Shown here: one piece after another, positions 45,045 to 53,019 of the stretch
Numbering within the stretch: the first letter of the stretch is position 1
Layout: each line of letters opens with the position of its first letter
From: Acuticoccus sp. I52.16.1
GTDB taxonomy: Bacteria > Pseudomonadota > Alphaproteobacteria > Rhizobiales > Amorphaceae
NCBI RefSeq assembly: GCF_022865125.1
Contig: NZ_CP094828.1
Coordinates: 4,023,219 to 4,087,218, forward strand
Reading direction: 5' to 3'
Length of the DNA stretch: 64,000 nucleotides
Program-made: the position numbers and the translations under genes
Notes under the pieces: model-generated
Seen by the model: only the letters and a program-made list of their open reading frames with translations
What the model was told of the DNA's origin: nothing
The model's database searches: none

Positions 45045-46325
45045 TTACCTGTAGAAGAGGTCGGGAAGGAACATCGGTACCGCGGGGACGTACGTGCATA
45101 ACAGCAGGACGAACAAGAGCACCGCGACGAAGAACACGTTGACCTTCGACACTTCCCAGATGTTGGCCTTGGCGATGGAGCACGAGGTGATCAGCACCGA
45201 GGCCACCGGCGGCGTCTGCTGGCCGATCGCGAGGTTGAGCGTCACCACCAGGCCGAAGTGCACCGGATCGATCCCCGCCTGATTGATCAGCGGCACGATG
45301 ATGGGGATGACGAGGATGATCGCCGCCGCCGAGTGCAGGAAGAAGCCGATGATCAGGAAGAAGACGTTGAGGATCAGAAGGATGACGTATTTGTTGGACG
45401 TCAGCTCCAGCATCCCCTCGGCGATCTCCTGCGGGATGCGCGCGGAGGTGAGGTAGCCGCCCATGAGGACCGACGCCGCCACCAGGAGCATCACCACCGC
45501 CGTCTGCACGCCGCCCTCGACCATCGCGGTCTTGAGCTGGCGCCAGTCGATCTCGCGGTAGAAGATGCCGACCGCGATGGAGGCGATCACCGCCAGCCCC
45601 GCGCCCTCCGTGGCGGTGACGAAGCCGCCGAAGATGCCGCCCAGGATGATGACCGGCAGCATGAAGGCCGGCAGCGCCTCGACGAAGGTCGAGCGCAGGC
45701 GCTTCATCTGGAAGGCTTCCTCGCGCGGCAGGTTGTAGCGCTTGGCGAAGCCGTAGGCGACGCCCATCAGGCCCGCGGCGCCGAGGAGGCCGGGGACGAT
45801 GCCGGCGACGAACAGCTCCTGGATCGAGGCCCCGGCCGACACGCCGTAGAGGATCATCGGGATCGACGGCGGGATGATGATCGCCAGCGAGGCCGACGAG
45901 GACGTGACCGCCGCCGCCAGCGGAGCGCTGTAGCCGCGCCGCTTCATCTCCGGGATCATGACCGAGCCGAGCGCGGCGACGTCCGCCACGGCCGAGCCGG
46001 AGATCTCGGCGAAGAAGAGCGAGACGCCGATGTTGACCATCGCGAGGCCGCCGCGCACGAACCCGATGAGGGCCGACACGAAGGCGATGATGCGCCGTGT
46101 GATGCCGGTCGAGTTCATGATGGCGCCGGCGAGCACGAACATCGGAATCGCGATCAGCGAAAACGATTGCGCGCCCGAATACATCTCGATGCCGACGATG
46201 ACGAGCGACTCGATGCCGTCGGTGATCGCGATGCCGAGGATGGCCGCCAGCGACAGCGCGATGGCGATGGGCACGTTGATGCACACCATCGCCACCAGGG
46301 CGAAGAACATCAGTAGGACGATCAT
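45045..46325 (-). CDS. TRAP transporter large permease (DctM-like)
   Basis: A 426-residue, about 12-helix permease of the ion-coupled TRAP family. Typical stretches are PIAIALSLAAILGI, FAEISGSAVADVAALGS and VTSSSASLAIIIPPSIPMILYG. It imports a carboxylate captured by the periplasmic DctP-like protein, using a sodium or proton gradient. Its start overlaps the small permease stop by four bases. It lies directly upstream of the crotonase and CoA-transferase genes. Confidence 0.95.
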   Translation of the reverse strand: MIVLLMFFALVAMVCINVPIAIALSLAAILGIAITDGIESLVIVGIEMYSGAQSFSLIAIPMFVLAGAIMNSTGITRRIIAFVSALIGFVRGGLAMVNIGVSLFFAEISGSAVADVAALGSVMIPEMKRRGYSAPLAAAVTSSSASLAIIIPPSIPMILYGVSAGASIQELFVAGIVPGLLGAAGLMGVAYGFAKRYNLPREEAFQMKRLRSTFVEALPAFMLPVIILGGIFGGFVTATEGAGLAVIASIAVGIFYREIDWRQLKTAMVEGGVQTAVVMLLVAASVLMGGYLTSARIPQEIAEGMLELTSNKYVILLILNVFFLIIGFFLHSAAAIILVIPIIVPLINQAGIDPVHFGLVVTLNLAIGQQTPPVASVLITSCSIAKANIWEVSKVNVFFVAVLLFVLLLCTYVPAVPMFLPDLFYR

Positions 46326-46885
46326 CGGCCGTTCTCCGTCGCGTCGGGCGTGGGGGTCGCCGCGTCGTGCTCCGGCGTCTCGCCGTGCGCCATGACGGCG
46401 TGCTCGGTGGAATGGCCGTGCATCACGTCGTACCAGTAGAACGGGAACGACAGGATCTCGGCGATGATGAAGAGGGTCGCGCCGATCGGGATGACGGACT
46501 GCGTGACCGCAACGGGCACCCAGTCGAGCGCGACGAGGGTCTCGCCCTGCAGGATGTGCAGCACTTCGAGGCCCGCCCAGGCGAGCAACGCGAAGAAGCC
46601 GATCACCAGCGCCTCCGACACGATGACCGCGACGGCGCGTGCCTTGATGGGCAGCATCAGCAACACGTCGTCGAAGCCGATGTGGCCGCGATGGAGGGCG
46701 GCGAGGGCCGCGCCGTAGTAGGTGATCCAGGCCAGCAGCACGCCGGCCACCTCGTCATACCAGGACAGGGATGCGCCGGAGTAGCGGAAGATCACCGCGA
46801 CGACGACGAAGACGGTCAATAGGACCATGAGGCCGATGACGACCCAGGTCAGGAATTCGCCCATGATGCGGGCTAGCACGCGCAC
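46322..46885 (-). CDS. TRAP transporter small permease (DctQ-like)
   Basis: A 187-residue protein with four hydrophobic segments, ARIMGEFLTWVVIGL, WYDEVAGVLLAWITYYGAA, VIVSEALVIGFFALLAW and VIPIGATLFIIAEIL, matching the DctQ fold. GTG 46885, with GAGGAGG upstream, is preferred; GTG 46879 is an alternative. The C-terminal 30 residues are His/Glu/Thr-rich and cytosolic. It works with the adjacent DctM- and DctP-like proteins. Confidence 0.9.
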   Translation of the reverse strand: MRVLARIMGEFLTWVVIGLMVLLTVFVVVAVIFRYSGASLSWYDEVAGVLLAWITYYGAALAALHRGHIGFDDVLLMLPIKARAVAVIVSEALVIGFFALLAWAGLEVLHILQGETLVALDWVPVAVTQSVIPIGATLFIIAEILSFPFYWYDVMHGHSTEHAVMAHGETPEHDAATPTPDATENGR

Positions 46886-46929
46886 GTCGGCGCCTCCTCG
46901 GACGGGGGGACGGGACGAAAGGGATGAAT

Positions 46930-46958
46930 GGGCGGCTGCGGCCACAGCCGAGCCGCCC
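46930..46958 (-). terminator. Stem-loop between the DctP-like and DctQ-like genes
   Basis: An 8-bp outer stem (46930–46937 with 46951–46958) and a 4-bp inner stem with one bulge close a 4-base loop. Placed between the binding-protein and permease genes, it probably stabilises the upstream message or partly terminates, giving more DctP than DctQM. Confidence 0.5.
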
Positions 46959-46983
46959 CAGGATCAGGGTGCGTCGATCGGGA

Positions 46984-47952
46984 TCAGGACGCGCCGCTGT
47001 CGAGCGACTGGATCTTCTTGATGAGATCTGCGCCGCCATCGACCTCTTCACCGAACTCTTCGTAGATCGCGGCCGAAGCGTCGATGAATGCCTGCTTGTT
47101 GGCCTCGTTCACCTCGACGCCGGCCTCTTCGAACTTCGCGACGAACTCCTCGTCGACCTTCGCGCCCTGCTCATAGGCGTAGTTGGAGGCCTGGAGCGCG
47201 CAGTCGGAGATCGCCGACTTGAGGTCGTCGTCCCACTTGTTCCAGTTGCGCGAGGACGTGGCGAGGTAGGCCGGGGAATACACGTGGCCGGTCATCGAGA
47301 GGTACTTCTGCACCTCCTGGAACTTGCCCGCGTAGATCTGGATCAGCGGGTTCTCCTGGCCGTCGATCACGCCGGTCTTGAGCGCGGTGAACACCTCGGA
47401 GAAGGCCATCGGCGTCGGGTTGGCGCCGTAGGCCTGGAACATCTTCACGCGCCACTGGCCCTTCGGCGTGCGCAGCTTGATGCCCTTCAGATCCTCCGGC
47501 GTGGAGACCGGCCGCACGTTGTTGGTCACGTTGCGGAAGCCGTTCTCCCAGAAGGAGATGATCTCGTAGCCCTCGTCACGGGCCGCGTCGCGGAACATGT
47601 CGCCGGCCTGGTCGCGGATGGCGCGCATGTGGTCGCGGCTCTTCACGATGTAGGGCATCTCGAAGACGCCGAACGTGTCGGACACCGAGGACATGATCGA
47701 GGACGGGATCGAGAAATCGAGCTGGCCGAGCTTCAGCTTCTGCAGCATCGATTCGTCGTTGCCGAGCTGCGAGGAGCCGAAGAGCTGCACCTCGACGTCG
47801 GCGGTCTCCTTCATGCACTTGGCGAACTCGTCGCCCGTCACGTGGTACAGCGAGCCCGGCTCGCCGACGTGGCCTAGCTTCATGGTGCTCTGCGCGCTGG
47901 CCGGCGTCAGCAGCAAGCCGAGCGCGGCGCCGGCGAGAAGTAGCTTCTTCAT
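46984..47952 (-). CDS. TRAP transporter substrate-binding protein (DctP-like)
   Basis: A 322-residue periplasmic binding protein with signal peptide MKKLLLAGAALGLLLTPASAQ. The carboxylate-binding arginine should be in GIKLRTPKG, and FSEVFTALKTGVIDGQENPL is the DctP signature. The ligand is a carboxylic acid of unknown identity. It precedes dctQ and dctM, consistent with a full TRAP system, and follows the aminotransferase after 102 bp. Confidence 0.94.
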   Translation of the reverse strand: MKKLLLAGAALGLLLTPASAQSTMKLGHVGEPGSLYHVTGDEFAKCMKETADVEVQLFGSSQLGNDESMLQKLKLGQLDFSIPSSIMSSVSDTFGVFEMPYIVKSRDHMRAIRDQAGDMFRDAARDEGYEIISFWENGFRNVTNNVRPVSTPEDLKGIKLRTPKGQWRVKMFQAYGANPTPMAFSEVFTALKTGVIDGQENPLIQIYAGKFQEVQKYLSMTGHVYSPAYLATSSRNWNKWDDDLKSAISDCALQASNYAYEQGAKVDEEFVAKFEEAGVEVNEANKQAFIDASAAIYEEFGEEVDGGADLIKKIQSLDSGAS

Positions 47953-48054
47953 TGTGCGTTTCCCTGTGTTTTTGGTTGGTCGACTGTGGCCTGTGCGGGC
48001 GGCTTCTGGTGGCCGCCTCGCAAAGTTCGTCTTATGGGCGGCGGTGCCGCCGCG

Positions 48055-49248
48055 TCAGCCGCCTTCTTTCACGGCGGCGGTGAGGACCTCCATCGCCGCC
48101 TGCGTCCCGCCCTTGCGGTAGGGGATGCCGGCGACCTCGAACCCCATCTCCACGCCCGATAGCGTGCCCATGAGCATGAGGTCGTTGAAGTCGCCCAGAT
48201 GCCCGATGCGGAACACCCGGCCCGACAGCTTCGAGAGCCCGTTGCCGAGGCTCATGTTGAAGTTCTCCAGCACCACCTTGCGGTAGTCGTCGGCGTTGTA
48301 GCCCTCCGGCAGCATCACCGCCGTCAGCGACCCGGAATAGTGGCGCGGGTTCTCGCACAGCACTTCGACGCTGCCGTTGCCGCCCCAGTGGGTGACGGCC
48401 GCGCGGGTCGCCTCGGCGTGGCGCTGGTGGCGGGCGTAGATGGTGTCGAGGCCTTCCTCGTTCATCATCGTCAGCGCTTCGTCGAGGCCGTAGAGGAGGT
48501 TGGTCGCCGGCGTGAAGGGGAAGACGCCCTTCTCGTTCGCCTCGATCATCTCGTCCCACGCCCAGAAGGAGCGCGGCAGCTTGGCGGTCTTCGACGCCTC
48601 GATCGCCTTGTCGGAAACGGCGTTGAACGACAGCCCCGGCGGCAGCATCAGCCCCTTTTGCGAGCCGCCGACGGTGACGTCGACGCCCCATTCGTCGTGG
48701 CGGAATTCGATCGAGCCCAGCGAGGAGATCGTGTCGACGAGGAGGAGGGCGGGGTGCTTGGCGGCGTCGATCGCGGCGCGGACCTCGTCGATCCGCGAGG
48801 TGCAGCCGGTGGAGGTTTCGTTGTGGACGACGCACACCGCCTTGATCTCGTGGCCCTTGTCCTCGGTGAGGCGGGCCTCGATAGCGGCGGGGTCGACACC
48901 GGAGCGCCAGTCGCCGGAGATGAACTCGGGCGTCAGGCCGAGCCGCTCGGCGAGGCGCTTCCACAGCGTCGCGAAGTGGCCAGTCTCGTACATCAGCACG
49001 CGGTCGCCCGGCGACATGGTGTTGACGAGCGCCGCCTCCCACGCGCCGGTGCCGGACGCGGGATAGATCACCACCGGGTTGGTGGTGCCGAACACCTCGC
49101 GAACGCGCACCAAAACCCCCTCGGCGAGGGCTTTGAAGTCCGGGCCGCGGTGGTCGATGGTCGGCATGTCCATCGCCCGCAGCACGCGGTCGGGGACGTT
49201 CGTCGGCCCCGGAATCTGAAGAAAATGCCGGCCAGGCATGTATGTCAC
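48055..49248 (-). CDS. Serine/alanine–glyoxylate aminotransferase family protein
   Basis: A 397-residue class V PLP aminotransferase. FLQIPGPTNVPDRVLRAM is the family N-terminus, ASGTGAWEAALVN and HNETSTGC line the PLP site, and the Schiff-base lysine lies in VGGSQKGLMLPPG. It could transaminate glyoxylate, hydroxypyruvate or another 2-oxoacid. GTG 49248 fits GGGAGAAG best; ATG 49239 would shorten it by three residues. It opens the minus-strand arm and diverges from the 2-hydroxyacid dehydrogenase around a palindromic operator. Confidence 0.92.
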   Translation of the reverse strand: MTYMPGRHFLQIPGPTNVPDRVLRAMDMPTIDHRGPDFKALAEGVLVRVREVFGTTNPVVIYPASGTGAWEAALVNTMSPGDRVLMYETGHFATLWKRLAERLGLTPEFISGDWRSGVDPAAIEARLTEDKGHEIKAVCVVHNETSTGCTSRIDEVRAAIDAAKHPALLLVDTISSLGSIEFRHDEWGVDVTVGGSQKGLMLPPGLSFNAVSDKAIEASKTAKLPRSFWAWDEMIEANEKGVFPFTPATNLLYGLDEALTMMNEEGLDTIYARHQRHAEATRAAVTHWGGNGSVEVLCENPRHYSGSLTAVMLPEGYNADDYRKVVLENFNMSLGNGLSKLSGRVFRIGHLGDFNDLMLMGTLSGVEMGFEVAGIPYRKGGTQAAMEVLTAAVKEGG

Positions 49249-49363
49249 AGGCTTCTCCCGCCTCGCTCCGTTCCGTCCCCAGCGCCGGCGTTGTTCACCG
49301 GTCGGCCCTTTTGCCCGCGGCGTGTTCCGCCCCTTGCGCATAAGGGCTCCTTTGGCCCAGAGT

Positions 49364-49383
49364 GAATAATGCATTCATTATTC
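49364..49383. promoter_or_regulatory. Palindromic operator, probable GntR/FCD regulator site
   Basis: GAATAATG-CATT-CATTATTC is a perfect 8-bp inverted repeat around four bases, strongly AT-rich in a GC-rich genome. It lies 17 bp before the dehydrogenase TTG and 116 bp from the aminotransferase start. Its position in the shared divergent promoter, with a GntR gene in the plus-strand arm, makes it the likely operator of the whole locus. Confidence 0.7.
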
Positions 49384-49399
49384 CGTCAAGGGGGGGCAA

Positions 49400-52321
49400 T
49401 TGTCGGATTTGCTGAGGCCCGGCCTGCAACGCAGACTCGAGCGTGAACTGAAGGGCGCCGCCCATCACGACGCCTTCACCCGCGGCCGCTACGCGACGGA
49501 CGCCTCCATCTACCAGGTGATCCCGAGCGCCGTGGTGATTCCCCGCACGATCGAGGATCTGGGCGTGACCCTGGACGCAGCGCGGGAGGAGGGCCTGTCG
49601 GTCACGGCGCGCGGCGGCGGTTCCTCGCAATGCGGGCAGACCGTCAACTCCGGGATCGTGGTCGACTTCTCGCGCCACCTCAACCGCATCCTGGAGCTGG
49701 ACGTCGCCGGCCGCCGCGCCGTGGTCGAGCCGGGCATCGTGCTCGACGAGCTGAACCGACAGCTCAAGCCGCACGGCCTGTGGTACCCGGTGGACGTGTC
49801 GACCGCCTCGCGCGCCACCATCGGCGGCATGACGGCCAACAACTCGTGCGGCGCGCGCTCGCTGCGCTACGGCATCATGCGCGACAATGTCCGCTCGATC
49901 GACGCCCTGATGGCCGACGGCACCGCCCGCCGTTTCGGCGAGATCCCCGCCGGCAGCAACGATGCGTTGACCCACGGGCTGGTGGCGCTGGGCCTGCGCG
50001 AGGCCGACGAGATCGCGGCCCGTTACCCCCAGGTTTCGCGCCGCGTCGGCGGCTACAATATCGACGCGCTGGTGCCGCGGGACGAGCCGATCAACCTCGC
50101 CCACGTCCTCGTCGGCTCGGAGGGGACGCTGGCGCTCTCCACAGCTGTCGAGATCACGCTGTGGCCGCTGCCGCCCAAGCGCAAGGCGATGATGGCGTGC
50201 CATTTCCCCACCTTCCGCGCCGCGATGGAGGCCGCGCAGCACCTCGTCGCCACCGAGCCGACCTCGGTGGAGCTGGTCGATGCCACGATGATCGGCCTCG
50301 GCCGCGAAATCGCGATGTTCGCCCGCACGCTGGACCGGTTCGTGAAGGGCGAGCCGGCGGCCCTGCTCCTGGTGGAGTTCGCCGAGGAGGACTGGGACGA
50401 GAGCGCCCGCAAGGCCGCCTCCGTGCATGACGTGATGGCCGATCTCGGCTTCGCCTTCGGCAAGGGCGGGGCACAGGAAGGCGGCGCAGTCGAGATCCTG
50501 GACGCGGGGCTGCAGGGCGCCATCGCCGAGTTCCGCCAGGCCGGCCTCAACATCATGATGTCGATGAAGGACGCCCGCAAACCGGTGTCCTTCGTGGAGG
50601 ACTGCGCCGTCCCGCTCACCGACCTCGCCGACTATACCGAGCGGCTGACCGAGGTGTTCGAGCGCAACGGCACCAAGGGTACATGGTACGCGCACGCCTC
50701 CGTCGGCTGCCTGCACGTGCGCCCGGTGCTGAACCTGAAGCTGGAGCAGGACGCCAGGACCATGCGCGCCATCGCCGAGGAGGCGTTCGCGATGGTCAGA
50801 GAGTACAAGGGTTCCCACTCCGGCGAGCACGGCGACGGCATCGTCCGCTCCGAGTTCCACGAGCCGATGTACGGCTCCCGCATCGTGCGCGCCTTCGAGG
50901 AGGTGAAGGACCGGTTCGACCCGGACGGGCGGCTGAACCCCAATCGCGTCGTGCATCCGCCGAAGATGGACGACCGCACGCTGTTCCGCTACCCGCCGCA
51001 CTACGGCGCGGTGGAGATGACGCCGCAGCTCGACTGGTCGGCCTGGCCGGGCGCGCTGGGCGGTTTCCAGGGCGCGGTCGAAATGTGCAACAACAACGGC
51101 GCCTGCCGGAAGACCGCCGGCGGTGCGATGTGCCCCAGCTACCGCGTCACGCGCGACGAGCGGGACGTCACGCGCGGCCGGGCCAACACGCTGCGGCTGG
51201 CGCTGTCGGGCCAGCTGGGACCGGACGCGCTGACCTCGCCGGAGATGGCCGAGACGCTGTCGCTGTGCGTCTCCTGCAAGGCCTGCAAGCGCGAGTGTCC
51301 GACCGGCGTCGACATGGCGAAGATGAAGATCGAGGTGATGGCGGCGCGGGTGAAGGCGCACGGCCTGCCGCTGAAGGACCGCCTCGTCGCCTATCTGCCG
51401 CGCTATGCCCCCGCGGCGGCCCGCGCCGGCGGGCTCCTGGCGCTGCGGGACCTTCCCGGCATCGCCGCCCTGTCGGAGCGTATCACCGGCTTCGCCGCCG
51501 GGCGCTCGCTGCCCCGCTTCCGCCGCGACTTCTTCCGCGACGCCGAGGCCGCGCGGCCCGGCGACGGCGCGAGCCCCGGCGTGGTGCTGCTGGCCGACAC
51601 GTTCAACCGCTGGTTCGAGCCGGAGAATTTGCGGGCCGCCGTCAACGTGCTCGGCGCCAGCGGCGTGCCGGTCCACGCGCTGGCCGGGGAGGGCGGGCGG
51701 CCGCTGTGCTGCGGGCGCACCTACCTTGCCGCCGGCCTCGTCGACGAGGCGCGCGCCGAAGCCGGGCGCATGGTGGCGGCGCTGGCGCCCCACATGGCGG
51801 CCGGGCGCCCGGTGATCGGCCTGGAGCCCTCGTGCCTCTTCACGCTGCGCGACGAGTTCCTGTCGCTGCTGCCGGGCGCGGAGACCGCCGAGATCGCCGA
51901 CAACGCCTTCCTGTTCGAGGAATGGTTCGTCGCCGCGGTGGAAGCGGGCGACATCGTGCCCCCGTTCGAGCCGCGCGCCACCAAGGCCTACATCCATGGC
52001 CACTGCCATCAGAAGGCGTTCGGGGCGTTCTCCGCCTCGCAGAAGGCGCTGGCGCTCATCCCGGAGCTTGCGGTCGAGCCCATCGAATCGAGCTGTTGCG
52101 GCATGGCCGGCGCGTTCGGCTACGCCGCCGAGACGGCCGACGTGTCGCGCGCGATGGGCGAGCTGTCGCTTCTGCCGGCGGTGCGGGCGGCGGAGGCGGA
52201 CGCCATCATCGTCGCCGACGGGACGTCCTGTCGCCACCAGATCCACGACGGGGCGGCGCGCGAGGCGATCCACGTCGCGCGTGTCCTGGAGAGCGCCTTG
52301 CCACGCGCCGAGCCGGCATAG
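49400..52321 (+). CDS. FAD-linked 2-hydroxyacid dehydrogenase fused to an Fe-S/CCG domain protein (GlcD–GlcF-like, YdiJ type)
   Basis: A 973-residue fusion. The N-terminal PCMH FAD-binding domain contains VTARGGGSSQCGQTVNSG and GGMTANNSCGARSLRYG, followed by an FAD-oxidase C-terminal domain (SGEHGDGIVRSEF). Two 4Fe-4S motifs follow (CNNNGACRKTAGGAMC and CVSCKACKRECPTG). The C-terminal third is a GlpC/HdrD-like CCG domain (PLCCGRTY, HCHQKAFG, ESSCCGMAGAFG). It resembles D-2-hydroxyglutarate or D-lactate/glycolate dehydrogenases that pass electrons to quinone. TTG 49400 is preceded by a G-rich Shine–Dalgarno. It is probably the main oxidising enzyme of the locus. Confidence 0.92.
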   Translation: MSDLLRPGLQRRLERELKGAAHHDAFTRGRYATDASIYQVIPSAVVIPRTIEDLGVTLDAAREEGLSVTARGGGSSQCGQTVNSGIVVDFSRHLNRILELDVAGRRAVVEPGIVLDELNRQLKPHGLWYPVDVSTASRATIGGMTANNSCGARSLRYGIMRDNVRSIDALMADGTARRFGEIPAGSNDALTHGLVALGLREADEIAARYPQVSRRVGGYNIDALVPRDEPINLAHVLVGSEGTLALSTAVEITLWPLPPKRKAMMACHFPTFRAAMEAAQHLVATEPTSVELVDATMIGLGREIAMFARTLDRFVKGEPAALLLVEFAEEDWDESARKAASVHDVMADLGFAFGKGGAQEGGAVEILDAGLQGAIAEFRQAGLNIMMSMKDARKPVSFVEDCAVPLTDLADYTERLTEVFERNGTKGTWYAHASVGCLHVRPVLNLKLEQDARTMRAIAEEAFAMVREYKGSHSGEHGDGIVRSEFHEPMYGSRIVRAFEEVKDRFDPDGRLNPNRVVHPPKMDDRTLFRYPPHYGAVEMTPQLDWSAWPGALGGFQGAVEMCNNNGACRKTAGGAMCPSYRVTRDERDVTRGRANTLRLALSGQLGPDALTSPEMAETLSLCVSCKACKRECPTGVDMAKMKIEVMAARVKAHGLPLKDRLVAYLPRYAPAAARAGGLLALRDLPGIAALSERITGFAAGRSLPRFRRDFFRDAEAARPGDGASPGVVLLADTFNRWFEPENLRAAVNVLGASGVPVHALAGEGGRPLCCGRTYLAAGLVDEARAEAGRMVAALAPHMAAGRPVIGLEPSCLFTLRDEFLSLLPGAETAEIADNAFLFEEWFVAAVEAGDIVPPFEPRATKAYIHGHCHQKAFGAFSASQKALALIPELAVEPIESSCCGMAGAFGYAAETADVSRAMGELSLLPAVRAAEADAIIVADGTSCRHQIHDGAAREAIHVARVLESALPRAEPA

Positions 52322-52335
52322 AATGGAGGAACCGC

Positions 52336-53019
52336 ATGAACACCCATGATGCTCTGCTCGTTCGCCCGCCGCTGTCGATGGAACTGGCCGAGCACATTCG
52401 CTCGATGATCATGGCCGGCGACCTGAAGGACGACCAGAAGGTGCCGGAGAAGGCGCTGTGCGAGCGCTTCGGCGTCTCCCGCACGCCGTTGCGCGAGGCG
52501 CTGAAGATCCTCTCGGCGGAAGGATACATCCAGCTCGTCCCCAACCGCGGCGCGCGGGTCTGCGGGCTGACGGTGGAAGAGGTGGAGCAGGGCTTCCCGG
52601 TGATCGCCACCTTGGAGGGCCTTTCGGGCGAGCTGGCGGTGAAGTTTGCCACCGACGCGGAGATCGCCGCCATCGCCGACATGAACGCGCGCATGCGCGT
52701 CGCCTACGAGGCGGGTGACCTGACGGGATATTTCGAGCTGAACCAGGCGATCCACCACGCGCTGCTGGATGCGGCGCGCAACCCGATCCTGTCGCAGCAT
52801 CACCGCATGCTGTCGCAGCGGATGCGCCGCGCGCGCTTCATCTCCAACATCAGCCCGGTGCGTTGGCGCAAGGCGATGGAGGAGCACGACCTCATCCTCG
52901 ACGCCTTGCACAAGCGCGACGGAGAGCGGCTGAGCCGCATCCTGAAGCGCCACCTGGAGGCCAAGATACAGACCGTGAAAGCCGCGATCCTCGCGGCGCA
53001 ACAGGGGACGGACTACTAG
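52336..53019 (+). CDS. GntR family transcriptional regulator (FCD domain)
   Basis: A 227-residue regulator. The winged helix-turn-helix (about 15–80) contains KALCERFGVSRTPLREALKILSAEGYIQ, and the C-terminal helical FCD domain (about 90–215) has metal-site histidines candidates in NQAIHHALL and EEHDLILDAL. FadR/FCD-type regulators bind short palindromes and are released by organic acids. ATG 52336 has GGAGGAAC upstream. It follows the dehydrogenase by 14 bp and abuts the next start, so it is part of that operon. Confidence 0.93.
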   Translation: MNTHDALLVRPPLSMELAEHIRSMIMAGDLKDDQKVPEKALCERFGVSRTPLREALKILSAEGYIQLVPNRGARVCGLTVEEVEQGFPVIATLEGLSGELAVKFATDAEIAAIADMNARMRVAYEAGDLTGYFELNQAIHHALLDAARNPILSQHHRMLSQRMRRARFISNISPVRWRKAMEEHDLILDALHKRDGERLSRILKRHLEAKIQTVKAAILAAQQGTDY

